DNA of 29,061 nucleotides from Acinetobacter sp. (GCA_030152275.1 JASLHF010000106.1:1-29061); one strand, 5' to 3'. Positions 15,542 through 24,164 are shown, counted from the first letter of the stretch. Program-made: numbers and translations. Notes: a model not told the origin generated them from the sequence alone.

Positions 15542-15550
15542 ACTATAGCA
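15542..15550 (-). promoter_or_regulatory. Putative extended -10 promoter for dapB
   Basis: On the minus strand this reads TGCTATAGT, an extended -10 (TG-n-TATAGT). It is about 35 bases upstream of the dapB ATG. The -35 region 17 bases further up (TTAGCC) is a weak match. Confidence 0.5.
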
Positions 15551-15701
15551 AAACTCCTGTATTTGGCTAACTTCGACGCGAAAAAAAACTGAAAATCTTC
15601 AGCCTGAGCGCCAAAGCAGATCTGCTGCAGCTGTACGGGCAGTGTTATGCTGCAGTCCATTTCGATGTATCATAGGCCGGTTTTTTACACGATGATCCGG
15701 C

Positions 15702-17342
15702 ATGAAAAATCTTCTGTTCGCCTGCGCCGCCATTTTCATTTTTCTGTCATGGCTGCTTCCCATCCATTACCGGCCTTGGGCAACCTATACGGGCGAGCTG
15801 TATGCGTTTTTTGCGCTGTTTGCGCTGGCCGCTGTATTTATCAAGCAGCCGCTGCAGCTGCCGAAAATTGCGCTGCCCATGGCAGCCTTGGCGTTCCTGC
15901 CGCTGATCCAGTTTGCCTTTGGCCAAGTTTATTACTTCAGCATTGCGATACTGGGTTTTGCCTATGTCTTCGGCTTTTGGCTGGCCATTTGCATGGGCTT
16001 CAGCCTGAGCGCGCGCCCGCAGCAAAAAGAGCAGACTTTTGCTTATTTAAGCTATACCTTTTTAGCAGGCGGGGTCTGCACCGGCCTGATCGCGATCTGC
16101 CAATGGCTGAATTTTGACGCAGCTCTCAGCAGCATCATGATGAATATCAGCGGCAGCACGCGCCCCTTCGCCAATTTTGCCCAGCCCAACAATATGGCAA
16201 CCTTTTTGCTGATGGCGCTGTTGGCCTGCTTATATCTATATGAGCAAGGCAAAGTGAAGACCCGCTATTTGACGGCTGCAGCCATTCCAATTTTAATTGG
16301 CATTGCCTTAAGTCAGTCACGTACGTCGTGGGTCGCGAGCCTGTGTATTTTGCTGTATTTAGCTTATGCCCAGTACCGCGATTATATTCGCTTACGTTGG
16401 TTTTATAGCTTGGCTTGGTTTATCGGCTTTTTGGCGCTGATTGTACTGATGCCAAAATTAAGCCAGTTCATCAGCCAAATGTCTGACATGAATATTCAGG
16501 AAAGCCGTGATGTAGTACAGCGCGCTGGCGGTGATATGTCGCGTCTGGCCATTTGGAAACAGATGGCGCATGCAGCTGCAGCGCAGCCGTGGCTAGGCTA
16601 CGGCTGGTATCAGACCAGCACGGCTTTTGTCGCCATCAGTGAGCAGATTCAAGGCCCGGTCTGGGTGCGCAGCGCGCATAATTTCATTTTGGATTTTGTC
16701 CTGTGGAATGGACTGCTGATTGCCGTGCCGTTCTTTGGTTACGCGGCCTTCTGGCTAATTCAGCTGCACCGCGGCGCGCGTACAGCCTCTTCGGTCATTG
16801 GCCTGCTGATGATTGGCGTTTTTCTGATACACGCGATGCTGGAATTCCCGCAAAATTACGCTTATTTTCTGCTCCCAGCCGGTTTCATTTTAGGCACAGT
16901 GCAGGCGCAAAATGCAAGCGCTGCTGTGCTTCATGCGCCGGCCCTGTTTATGCGCGCCGTATTTGGCGCCGGCATAATACTGCTGATACTGATTTACCGC
17001 GACTATGATGTGCTTGTGCCAAAGCTGAATCAAAGCGCGCGCTATGAACAGGCGCCAGAAAAAATCACCCGCAATGAAAAAATCTATGTGCTGACCGAAT
17101 TCAATCACCGCATCAATTTCATCCGGCAGAACCCCTATGCGCCAATGACAATAGCGCAACTGGAAGATGCAGAAAAACTGGTGCGCAGCTACCCAACAAA
17201 ATACCATCTGCTGGAATACGCCAAGATGCTGGCCTATAACGGCCATGAAGCTGAAGCGCGCCATCAGCTGCAGCGCCTGCAGGCCATTCAAAAAAGAACC
17301 GTCAGCTACAGCGAATTAATTCAGGACATGCCGAAAAAATAA
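15702..17342 (+). CDS. pglL: PglL-type O-oligosaccharyltransferase / O-antigen-ligase family protein
   Basis: Polytopic inner-membrane protein of 546 aa with about 10-12 hydrophobic segments and a large C-terminal hydrophilic tail (about 440-546). The segment STRPFANFAQPNNMATFL (Arg154, Gln161, Asn163) matches the N-terminal PglL signature (RP..NFxQPN). Conserved Wzy_C-type features follow: SQSRTSWVAS (about 206-215) and the loop histidine His326 in RSAHNFILD. Such enzymes transfer a glycan from undecaprenyl diphosphate to serine in secreted or membrane proteins; related ones ligate O-antigen to lipid A-core. Acinetobacter generally lacks an O-antigen, and PglL there shares glycan with capsule. 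It could instead be the pilin-specific TfpO/PilO type, but no pilin gene adjoins. The ribosome-binding site is weak. Confidence 0.82.
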   Translation: MKNLLFACAAIFIFLSWLLPIHYRPWATYTGELYAFFALFALAAVFIKQPLQLPKIALPMAALAFLPLIQFAFGQVYYFSIAILGFAYVFGFWLAICMGFSLSARPQQKEQTFAYLSYTFLAGGVCTGLIAICQWLNFDAALSSIMMNISGSTRPFANFAQPNNMATFLLMALLACLYLYEQGKVKTRYLTAAAIPILIGIALSQSRTSWVASLCILLYLAYAQYRDYIRLRWFYSLAWFIGFLALIVLMPKLSQFISQMSDMNIQESRDVVQRAGGDMSRLAIWKQMAHAAAAQPWLGYGWYQTSTAFVAISEQIQGPVWVRSAHNFILDFVLWNGLLIAVPFFGYAAFWLIQLHRGARTASSVIGLLMIGVFLIHAMLEFPQNYAYFLLPAGFILGTVQAQNASAAVLHAPALFMRAVFGAGIILLILIYRDYDVLVPKLNQSARYEQAPEKITRNEKIYVLTEFNHRINFIRQNPYAPMTIAQLEDAEKLVRSYPTKYHLLEYAKMLAYNGHEAEARHQLQRLQAIQKRTVSYSELIQDMPKK

Positions 17343-17350
17343 ACCGGCAT

Positions 17351-17395
17351 CGAAGCATAAAAAAACCCGCGCAATGCGGGTTTTTTTATGCTTCG
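17351..17395. terminator. Strong bidirectional terminator between pglL and dnaJ
   Basis: A perfect 20-bp stem (17351-17370 with 17376-17395) around a 5-base GCAAT loop, containing a CCCGC/GCGGG core flanked by seven A/T pairs on each side. It lies 8 bases after the pglL stop and 23 bases after the dnaJ stop on the other strand, so it ends both convergent transcripts. Confidence 0.92.
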
Positions 17396-17418
17396 GCATT
17401 TCTGCCCAAAGTCAAAGC

Positions 17419-18537
17419 TTAGTCAAATAAACGGTCAAAGAATGATTTTTTCTTTGGCGATGATTTGCTGTCTTCACCATCCATCGTCTCCTGAAGCTCT
17501 TTGAGCAGCTCACGCTGGCGTGCAGTCAGATTCACCGGTGTTTCAACCACAATACGGCAGAGTAAATCGCCCTGCATGCTGGTGCGTACCGGTTTAACCC
17601 CTTTGCCGCGCAGGCGGAAAAGTTTGCCCGTTTGAGTGCCTTCCGGAATTTTCAGGCTGACACGGCCTTCTAAAGTCGGAATTTCAATTTCTTTACCCAA
17701 AGCTGCATCGGCAATGCTGACCGGCACATCCATATACAGATCTGCGCCGTCACGTTGGAAGATTTCATGCTCGCGCACCACAACTTCCACATACAGGTCA
17801 CCAGACTGGCCGTCACGGATTGCTTCACCTTTACCGCTTAAGCGTACGCGGTCGCCGTTGTCGACACCGGCAGGAATGGTCACTTCCAGCGTTTGCTGGC
17901 GGTCAGCTACACCTGAGCCATGACATTTGCCGCATGGATTCTTAATGATTTTGCCTTGGCCGCGGCAGGTGCTGCAGGTTTGCTGAACCGAGAAAAAGCC
18001 CTGCTGCATACGCACTTGGCCTGCGCCATGACAGGTTTTACAGGTTTCAACATCATTCGGGTTTTTCGAGCCTTTGCCGTCACAGGCGTCACATGGCGCC
18101 GGCGCTGTAAAGGTAATGGTTTTTTTCACCCCTTTTACCGCTTCTTCCAGCGTCAGCTCCATCACATAACGCAGGTCAGAACCGCGGCGCGCGCGCTGCT
18201 GTCCGCCACGGCCACCGCCGCCGCCAAATGCGCCACCGAAAATATCGCCAAACTGGCTGAAAATATCTTCTGCACTGAAGCCGCCAAAACCGCCGCCGCC
18301 GCCCATGCCGCCTTCAAAGGCTTGATGGCCCATGCGGTCATACATGCTGCGCTTTTCGCTGTCCGACAACACTTCATAGGCTTCTGCAGCTTCTTTAAAT
18401 TTTTCTTCCGCTTCCGGATTGTCCGGATTGCGGTCAGGGTGGAATTTCATCGCCAACTTACGGTAGGCTTTTTTAATTTCATCATCACTAGCGGTTTTAG
18501 CGACACCTAAAACCTCATAATAATCACGTTTAGCCAT
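17419..18537 (-). CDS. dnaJ: Chaperone DnaJ (Hsp40)
   Basis: Co-chaperone that delivers unfolded clients to DnaK and stimulates its ATPase. 372 aa, full length. J-domain with HPD at 33-35, Gly/Phe-rich linker (about 76-113), then four CxxCxGxG zinc repeats (C149/C152, C166/C169, C188/C191, C202/C205), two beta-sandwich substrate domains, and a C-terminal tail ending KKKSFFDRLFD. Here dnaJ is not next to dnaK and is a single-gene unit with its own heat-shock-type promoter upstream. The ATG is preceded by GTGAGGAGC, a good Shine-Dalgarno. Confidence 0.97.
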   Translation of the reverse strand: MAKRDYYEVLGVAKTASDDEIKKAYRKLAMKFHPDRNPDNPEAEEKFKEAAEAYEVLSDSEKRSMYDRMGHQAFEGGMGGGGGFGGFSAEDIFSQFGDIFGGAFGGGGGRGGQQRARRGSDLRYVMELTLEEAVKGVKKTITFTAPAPCDACDGKGSKNPNDVETCKTCHGAGQVRMQQGFFSVQQTCSTCRGQGKIIKNPCGKCHGSGVADRQQTLEVTIPAGVDNGDRVRLSGKGEAIRDGQSGDLYVEVVVREHEIFQRDGADLYMDVPVSIADAALGKEIEIPTLEGRVSLKIPEGTQTGKLFRLRGKGVKPVRTSMQGDLLCRIVVETPVNLTARQRELLKELQETMDGEDSKSSPKKKSFFDRLFD

Positions 18538-18588
18538 GTCTGGCGATGCTCCTCACGGAATTCAAATTGAATACTTAACTGAGGTCTG

Positions 18589-18620
18589 AAATTGGGGTCA
18601 AACCAGTTTTTACAAGGGGA
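18589..18620 (-). promoter_or_regulatory. Sigma-32 (RpoH) heat-shock promoter for dnaJ
   Basis: On the dnaJ strand, TCCCCTTGTAA (18620-18610) is followed after 12 bases by CCCCAATTT (18597-18589). This closely matches the gammaproteobacterial RpoH consensus (CCCTTGAA, then CCCCATTT), with 15 bases between CTTG and CCCC. The expected leader is about 40 nt. The spacer even shares TGGTTT with the E. coli dnaK P1 promoter as I remember it. Confidence 0.78.
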
Positions 18621-18643
18621 AATTTTGAAAAAAATCTACAGAA

Positions 18644-19021
18644 CTAAAAAACAGCTTTATTTTTGAAAAACTTAATGATGCCTTTGATCCATGCATTGAG
18701 CAGATATAAGAATGCTACACAGGAAAAAACCACGCCGGCAACGGTGCAGCCTGTCACCCACAAATAAGTGTCCCAGTAATAAAAAAACAGCGGAATGAAC
18801 CACAGCGCTGCGAAACAGGCCAAAATGAGGTAGATCACAACAGTGCGCATAATCCAGACGGCTTGCGCCTGCATCCAGACTTCTGCCGAATCCAGCTGTG
18901 TGACTTTGCGGGCAAACCAGTACGCAAACACGCTGCTCACTACAGTAAACAGCGCTAAAAACATGAAGACATAAGAAATCGCGATGTAGCGGCGATACTT
19001 GATTAGGTTCTCTGTCGTCAT
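18644..19021 (-). CDS. Small integral membrane protein, function unknown
   Basis: 125 aa from the ATG at 19021 (MTTENLIKYRRYIAIS); an in-frame GTG 7 codons upstream is less likely. Three clear membrane segments at about 13-35, 57-81 and 86-110, joined by short loops, with a positively charged C-terminus (KGIIKFFKNKAVF). Not recognised as a named family; it somewhat resembles small DUF4870-like membrane proteins. It lies between the RND pump gene and dnaJ, all on the minus strand. The dnaJ heat-shock promoter sits just after its stop codon, so dnaJ does not depend on it. Confidence 0.72.
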   Translation of the reverse strand: MTTENLIKYRRYIAISYVFMFLALFTVVSSVFAYWFARKVTQLDSAEVWMQAQAVWIMRTVVIYLILACFAALWFIPLFFYYWDTYLWVTGCTVAGVVFSCVAFLYLLNAWIKGIIKFFKNKAVF

Positions 19022-19102
19022 GCTGAATTTAACCCCATGCACTGCTGTCAGGCGCCGGAATGCGCGCAGTGATTTACTTATTAAAATTATCCGTAAAGAT
19101 CA

Positions 19103-19138
19103 GGTGCTACTATATTGAAAAAAACAATATTTCGCACC
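19103..19138. repeat. Interrupted inverted repeat downstream of the RND pump gene
   Basis: GGTGC (19103-19107) pairs with GCACC (19134-19138), and ATATTG (19112-19117) pairs with CAATAT (19125-19130), with a seven-A loop and a small asymmetric internal bulge. It lies between the RND pump stop and the small membrane protein start. It may be a transcript-end hairpin for the efflux operon (no clear T run follows) or a regulator site. Confidence 0.5.
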
Positions 19139-19154
19139 CAATTTTATGACACTT

Positions 19155-22100
19155 TTAAGGATTATGCTGAGTTTTTTTCACCTTAAACCACTGCGCATAT
19201 AATGCAGGCAGGAAAAACAGCGTCAGCAGGGTTGCGACAATCAATCCGCCCATAATCGCCACCGCCATCGGGCCGAAGAAAATACTGCGCGACAGCGGAA
19301 TCATTGCCAATACAGCTGCCAGCGCAGTCAGCACAATAGGCCGGCAGCGGCGCACTGTGGCGTCAAGAATAGAAGACCACGGATCATGCCCTGCCTGTAT
19401 ATCCTGTTCAATCTGATCTATCAGAATTAAGGAATTGCGCATGATCATGCCGGACAGCGCAATAGTGCCCAGCATGGCGACAAAACCAAACGGCTTGTTG
19501 AACAGCAGCAGAAACAGCACAACGCCTATAATGCCCAATGGCGCAGTCAAAAACACAATGAAAGCGCGCGACATGCTGCGCAGCTGAATCATCAGCAACG
19601 TCATGACCACCGCCAAGAACATCGGCATGCCCGCATTGACTGAGTTTTGCCCGCGCGCGGACTCTTCTACTGTCCCGCCCACTTGCAGCAAATAACCGCT
19701 CGGCAGCTGGCTGCGCAATTCTGCCAATGGCGCGTCCAGTTCATGCACCACGGTTGCCGGCTGCAGCTTGGTGCGGATATCCGCACGCACAGTAATGGTC
19801 GGCAAACGGTTGCGGTGCCAAATCAGGCCTTCTTCAAAACCGTATTCAATTTTTGCAATTTGCGCCAAAGGCACAGAACTGCCGGATGCTGTTGGCACCG
19901 CCAAACTGCTCAGCGAACCGACATCGACACGCTCGGCTTCATCACCGCGCATACGGATTTCAATCAGGTTGCGCTTTTCACGGAACTGGTTGATGGCCGC
20001 ACCGCTGATCGAACTGTTTAAAAAGTTGGATAAATCCAGCGTATTCACTCCCAATTGGCGGGCGCGGTCTTGGTCAATCTCCAATTTAATGACTTTGCTT
20101 GGCTCGCCCCAATCCAAATGCACATTGGTGGTATTGGGGTTTTCGCCGACTTTGGCCGCTACTTTTTGCGCCCATTCACGCACCAGCCCCAAATCTTCAC
20201 CCGATACCCGAAACTGCAGCGGATAGCCCACTGGCGGGCCATTCTCCAGCAATGCCACACGGGTGCGCGCTTCCGGCAGCAGCAGACGGATTTGCTCACT
20301 TAAGCTGCGGCGCAGTTCATCGCGGTCATCCAGCGAAGAGGCCAAAACCACAAATTGGGCAAAACTGGTTTGCGGCAATTGCTGATCCAGCGGCAAATAA
20401 AAACGCGGCGACCCCGTCCCAACATAGGCCACAAAATTATCGATGCCTTGCTGTTTGGACAGGAAATGCTCCACTTTACGCACCGCGGCTTCTGTGGCTT
20501 TAAGCGATGCGCCCTCTTCCAGCTTAATATCCACCACAATTTCGGCGCGGTTGGATGGCGGGAAGAACTGCTGCGGCACCAATTTGAACATCAGCACGGA
20601 CAGCACAAAAATGCCGACCGTGGCCGCAATCACGGTTTTGCGGTACGTTACGCAGGCATTGACCCATTTTTTAAAATGCTGATAAAACCGGGTTTGATAC
20701 GGATCGTGATGTTCTCCCGCATGATGCACCGTGGGCTGCGGTTCTGGCTGTTTGCGCAAACGCGCCCATAAGCGCTGATACCACGGCGCTTTTTGAATCA
20801 GATCTTTATTAAAATCAGGTAGCAATTTATCGCCCAAATACGGCACAAACAGCACCGCAGCAAACCACGATACGATGAGCGCAATAGTCACAACTTGGAA
20901 AATCGAACGGGTGTATTCACCGGTACTCGATGCCGCTGTCGCAATCGGTAAAAAACCCGCCGCCGTGATTAATGTTCCGGTCAGCATTGGGAAGGCGGTG
21001 GTGCGCCAAGCATGGCCGGCGGCCTGCAGCCGGGTATAGCCCTGCTCCATTTTAATCGCCATCATTTCCACAGCAATAATGGCATCATCCACCAGCAGGC
21101 CCAGCGCCAAAATCAGCGCGCCGAGCGAGATTTTATGCAGGCCGACATCAAATAAATTCATGCCGGCAAAGGTCATAGCCAGCACCAAGGGAATGGACAG
21201 CGCCACCACCAGCCCAGTGCGGAAACCCAATGAGAAAAAACTCACCAGCAGGACAATAATGACCGCTTCGGTCAGCACTTTCATAAATTCACTGACGCTG
21301 CGTTTCACAGCCACCGGCTGATCAGACACTTTTTGCAGCGTCATGCCCAGCGGCAAGGATTTTTGCAATGAAGCAAATTCTGTTTCCAAGTTTTTGCCCA
21401 GCGCCAAAATATCGCCGCCTTTGCGCATGGATACAGCTATGCCAATGCCGTTTTCCGCCATAAAGCGCATGCGCGGCTGCGCAGGTTCGCTAAAACCGCG
21501 GTAAACTTCCGCCACATCGCCCAGCTGAATAGTTTTTCCGTTCACCAGCAGCGGCATTTTTTTCAGTTCTTCTACCGTTTGCAGATTGCCGCTGGCGCGG
21601 ATTTGAATGCGGTCAGAAGATGTTTCAAAAAATCCGGCGCTGGCAACTGTGTTCTGCTGCTGCAGCGCCTGCTGAATGGCGCTAACCGGAATTCCCAGCT
21701 GCGCGGCTTTGGTATTGGACATTTCAATCCAAATTTTTTGATCCTGCAGGCCAATCAGATCGACCTTGCTGACATCTTTCACCCGCTGCAGCTGAAGCTG
21801 CAGGCGGTCGGCATAATCCTTAAGCGTGGCATAGTCAAAATCTTTACCGGTCAGCACATAAATATTGCCAAAGGTATCGCCAAACTCATCATTAAAAAAT
21901 GGCCCCTGCACGCCAGAGGGAAGCTGATGTTTAATATCGTTGACTTTTTTGCGCACCGTATACCAAACATCTGGAATATCTTTGGAACGCAGCGAATCTT
22001 TGGCGACAAACGTCACCATGGATTCGCCCGGCCGCGAATAGGCCATGATGCGTTCATATTGCCCGGTGGTCATCAGCTCTTTTTCAATGCGGTCCGTGAC

Positions 22101-22292
22101 CTGCATGGATACTTCTTTGGCGGTCGCCCCAGGCCAATAAGTCTGGATGACCATCACCTTAAAAGTAAACGGCGGATCTTCACTCTGCGACAGCTTGGAA
22201 TACGACACAATGCCGACAATACCCAGCAGCAGCATAAAATACAGCACGAGGCCTTTATTTTTCAGCGCCCATTCAGACAGGTTAAAATTCAT
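19155..22292 (-). CDS. RND multidrug efflux pump, inner-membrane permease subunit
   Basis: 1045-aa AcrB-superfamily transporter that uses the proton gradient to expel drugs or solutes through a tripartite complex. N-terminal TM1 (about 13-31), the porter domain beginning EDPPFTFKVMVIQTYWPGA, PFFNDEFGDTFGNIY (131-145), then TM2-6 with the proton-relay pair Asp402-Asp403 in LGLLVDDAIIAVE. A second periplasmic repeat and TM8-12 follow. The sequence resembles the MexK/TriC branch rather than AcrB or AdeB, but that is from memory. It starts 1 base after the adaptor stop (TAA-G-ATG), so translation is coupled. No outer-membrane channel gene lies nearby, so it presumably borrows one. Confidence 0.93.
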   Translation of the reverse strand: MNFNLSEWALKNKGLVLYFMLLLGIVGIVSYSKLSQSEDPPFTFKVMVIQTYWPGATAKEVSMQVTDRIEKELMTTGQYERIMAYSRPGESMVTFVAKDSLRSKDIPDVWYTVRKKVNDIKHQLPSGVQGPFFNDEFGDTFGNIYVLTGKDFDYATLKDYADRLQLQLQRVKDVSKVDLIGLQDQKIWIEMSNTKAAQLGIPVSAIQQALQQQNTVASAGFFETSSDRIQIRASGNLQTVEELKKMPLLVNGKTIQLGDVAEVYRGFSEPAQPRMRFMAENGIGIAVSMRKGGDILALGKNLETEFASLQKSLPLGMTLQKVSDQPVAVKRSVSEFMKVLTEAVIIVLLVSFFSLGFRTGLVVALSIPLVLAMTFAGMNLFDVGLHKISLGALILALGLLVDDAIIAVEMMAIKMEQGYTRLQAAGHAWRTTAFPMLTGTLITAAGFLPIATAASSTGEYTRSIFQVVTIALIVSWFAAVLFVPYLGDKLLPDFNKDLIQKAPWYQRLWARLRKQPEPQPTVHHAGEHHDPYQTRFYQHFKKWVNACVTYRKTVIAATVGIFVLSVLMFKLVPQQFFPPSNRAEIVVDIKLEEGASLKATEAAVRKVEHFLSKQQGIDNFVAYVGTGSPRFYLPLDQQLPQTSFAQFVVLASSLDDRDELRRSLSEQIRLLLPEARTRVALLENGPPVGYPLQFRVSGEDLGLVREWAQKVAAKVGENPNTTNVHLDWGEPSKVIKLEIDQDRARQLGVNTLDLSNFLNSSISGAAINQFREKRNLIEIRMRGDEAERVDVGSLSSLAVPTASGSSVPLAQIAKIEYGFEEGLIWHRNRLPTITVRADIRTKLQPATVVHELDAPLAELRSQLPSGYLLQVGGTVEESARGQNSVNAGMPMFLAVVMTLLMIQLRSMSRAFIVFLTAPLGIIGVVLFLLLFNKPFGFVAMLGTIALSGMIMRNSLILIDQIEQDIQAGHDPWSSILDATVRRCRPIVLTALAAVLAMIPLSRSIFFGPMAVAIMGGLIVATLLTLFFLPALYAQWFKVKKTQHNP

Positions 22293-22293
22293 C

Positions 22294-23397
22294 TTAACCT
22301 CCAGCCTGAATCGTTACCGGACGGTTTTCACGGTCAATCGGCTTGATTTTCTGCTTTTCGCGCAGCAAATGCACACCGCCGATCACCACATAATCCGACG
22401 CTTTCAGCCCGCTCAGCACCGGCACACTGTCACGGCCATAAGCGCCTAAAGCAACTGGAACTTTATGCACGGTATTGTCCGGCTGCACTGTCAGCACATA
22501 GGCCTGCTGCCCTTGCGCCGAAACACTGGATAAGGGCACATTCAGCTGGCCGTTTTCGGCATGGCTGAAAAATACCCGCGCGCTTTGCCCCAGCTGAATC
22601 AGCGCATTGCCCTCACGCAGCACCACTTTCACACTATAAGTGCGTGACTGATCCGCTGCCGGAGAAATTTCCCGCACATAGGCATCAAACTGCTCATCTG
22701 GCCGCGACCACAGGGTCACTTTGGCGCGCTGCCCAGTTTTAATTTCGGCAATGGCCTGTTCCGGCACACCGATGACCACTTCGCGATCGCCGTTGATCGC
22801 CAGCTGATAGGCCGGCTGCCCTGCCGAAATCACCTGCCCCACCTCAATATTGCGTTCGGTAATCACGCCATTTTTATTGGCAATCAGCTGGTTATACTGC
22901 GTTTGATTACTGCTGGCATCATAGGCCGATTGCGCCTGCTTTAAAGCAGCCTGCGCATTTTTATACTGGTTCTCGACCGCATCATACTGCGAACGGCTGA
23001 CAGCATTGATCGGCAGCAGCTGCTGAAAACGCTTTAATTCATCTTCAGCAGTTTTTAAAGCCGACTGCGCGCTTTCCAGCTGCGCGCGGTTAGACGCTTT
23101 TTGCAGTTCAGCATCTTTTACATCCAAACGCGCCAGCACCTGACCGACTTTAACCTGATCGCCAACATCGGCATAACGTTCAATCACCTGCCCGCCCACA
23201 CGGAAGGCCAGCGCTGTTTGCTGGCGCGCCTGCACTTCACCGGCATAGCTTTTCTGATTAATCTGCGCAGCGCCCGGCTGTGTCACCATGACAAACGGCA
23301 CTTCCTGCGCTGCTGAAGAATTCTCCTTGCTGCATCCCCCGAGGGTCACGCTGCAAACGATGATCATGCTGACCACAGCGGTTTTTATTGTGCTCAT
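22294..23397 (-). CDS. RND efflux periplasmic adaptor (membrane fusion) lipoprotein
   Basis: 367-aa HlyD/AcrA-type adaptor that links the RND pump to an outer-membrane channel. The signal peptide ends LGGC with lipidated Cys22. A lipoyl half-motif lies around GQVIERYADVGDQVKVGQVLARLDV (about 68-92), then a long coiled-coil hairpin (about 95-160, Gln/Ala/Lys-rich), the second lipoyl half (NGVITERNIEVGQVI), and the beta-barrel domain with VVIGVPEQAIAEI and KVVLREGNALIQLGQSARVFF. First gene of the efflux operon, read away from a divergent tetR-type regulator. Confidence 0.92.
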   Translation of the reverse strand: MSTIKTAVVSMIIVCSVTLGGCSKENSSAAQEVPFVMVTQPGAAQINQKSYAGEVQARQQTALAFRVGGQVIERYADVGDQVKVGQVLARLDVKDAELQKASNRAQLESAQSALKTAEDELKRFQQLLPINAVSRSQYDAVENQYKNAQAALKQAQSAYDASSNQTQYNQLIANKNGVITERNIEVGQVISAGQPAYQLAINGDREVVIGVPEQAIAEIKTGQRAKVTLWSRPDEQFDAYVREISPAADQSRTYSVKVVLREGNALIQLGQSARVFFSHAENGQLNVPLSSVSAQGQQAYVLTVQPDNTVHKVPVALGAYGRDSVPVLSGLKASDYVVIGGVHLLREKQKIKPIDRENRPVTIQAGG

Positions 23398-23443
23398 GAG
23401 GCTCGCTCTTATATTGATGAGTTTTTTAAGGCAAAATAGATGG

Positions 23444-23501
23444 ATTAAAAATTTGATTATTTTTTAATTAATAAACCACACGGTACACTAATTAAAAATT
23501 T
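23444..23501. promoter_or_regulatory. Candidate TetR operator/promoter region between RND operon and regulator
   Basis: ACCACACGGT (23475-23484) is an ACC-N4-GGT element. It is flanked by the inverted repeats TTTTTAATTA (23461-23470) and TAATTAAAAA (23489-23498). ATTAAAAATTT also occurs twice in direct orientation (23444-23454 and 23491-23501). This is the most structured part of the 152-base divergent gap. Confidence 0.5.
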
Positions 23502-23549
23502 AAGTAAAAATCAATGACCTGATTGACATTTTTGGACTTTTTTTTGCAA

Positions 23550-24164
23550 ATGACTGTAGGCCGACCTAAAGATCTTGAAAAACACCAGCGCATACTGGAC
23601 GCCGCCAAAATTTTGTTTTTGGAGTGCGGTTATGACGGCTGCAGCATGAATAAAATTGCGCAAAAAGCCGGGGTCACTAAACTCACGGTATACAACCATT
23701 TTCAAGACAAAGAAACCTTGTTTACCGGCGCAATTTCAGAAACCTGTGATTCCTTTATTAATGCCCGCCCCATTGCGCTCAATCCCGGCAGTGATTTTTT
23801 GCAGGCGCTGCAGCATGCCTGCGAAGTGACTTTAAAGCTGGTGAATTTGCCGGAAGCCTTAAAAATGGAATATTTGCTACTGGAACTGGCGTCACAGCAT
23901 AACCCGCTGGCGCAGCAGTTTTACAATGCTTCGCATCAAAAGCTCAGCGCGTTATGGGAAAACTTTTTTGAGCAGGCGGTACAGCTGAAATTCATCCATC
24001 CGGCTGGGCCGCGGGAACACTTGCTGCTGCTGTTTTCGCTGCTGCTGGGCATGCGCCATCATGAAGTGCTGATGGGCATCCGTGCAGTCCCTGAGCAGGA
24101 AGAATGCCTGCAGGTGATCCGCAGCAGCATTGAAGTGTTTATGCTGCGTTACGGCGCAATTTAA
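23550..24164 (+). CDS. TetR/AcrR-family repressor, probably of the divergent RND operon
   Basis: 204 aa from ATG 23550 (MTVGRPKDLEKHQRILDAAK); an in-frame TTG 9 codons upstream is less likely, though the ATG has no good Shine-Dalgarno. The N-terminal TetR helix-turn-helix is clear: RILDAAKILFLECGYDGCSMNKIAQKAGVTKLTVYNHFQDKETLF, with recognition helix TKLTVYNHF. The C-terminal ligand-binding domain is helical and of family length. Divergence from the adaptor-pump pair makes local repression, relieved by a pump substrate, the likely role. Confidence 0.88.
   Translation: MTVGRPKDLEKHQRILDAAKILFLECGYDGCSMNKIAQKAGVTKLTVYNHFQDKETLFTGAISETCDSFINARPIALNPGSDFLQALQHACEVTLKLVNLPEALKMEYLLLELASQHNPLAQQFYNASHQKLSALWENFFEQAVQLKFIHPAGPREHLLLLFSLLLGMRHHEVLMGIRAVPEQEECLQVIRSSIEVFMLRYGAI

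Noticed and set aside
15647..16117. 156-codon open frame overlapping the start of pglL in another frame
   Set aside because: The pglL frame continues for 546 codons with transmembrane pattern and family motifs; the alternative frame is Cys/Arg/Ala-rich noise.
17920..18510. 196-codon open frame antisense to dnaJ
   Set aside because: It is complementary to the zinc-finger, Gly-rich and J-domain parts of dnaJ; the Ala/Phe-rich composition is what the reverse of those codons gives.
21579..22346. 255-codon open frame antisense to the RND pump gene
   Set aside because: It lies wholly over a well-supported conserved gene on the other strand, has no family signature or convincing start, and reads as a low-information shadow frame.
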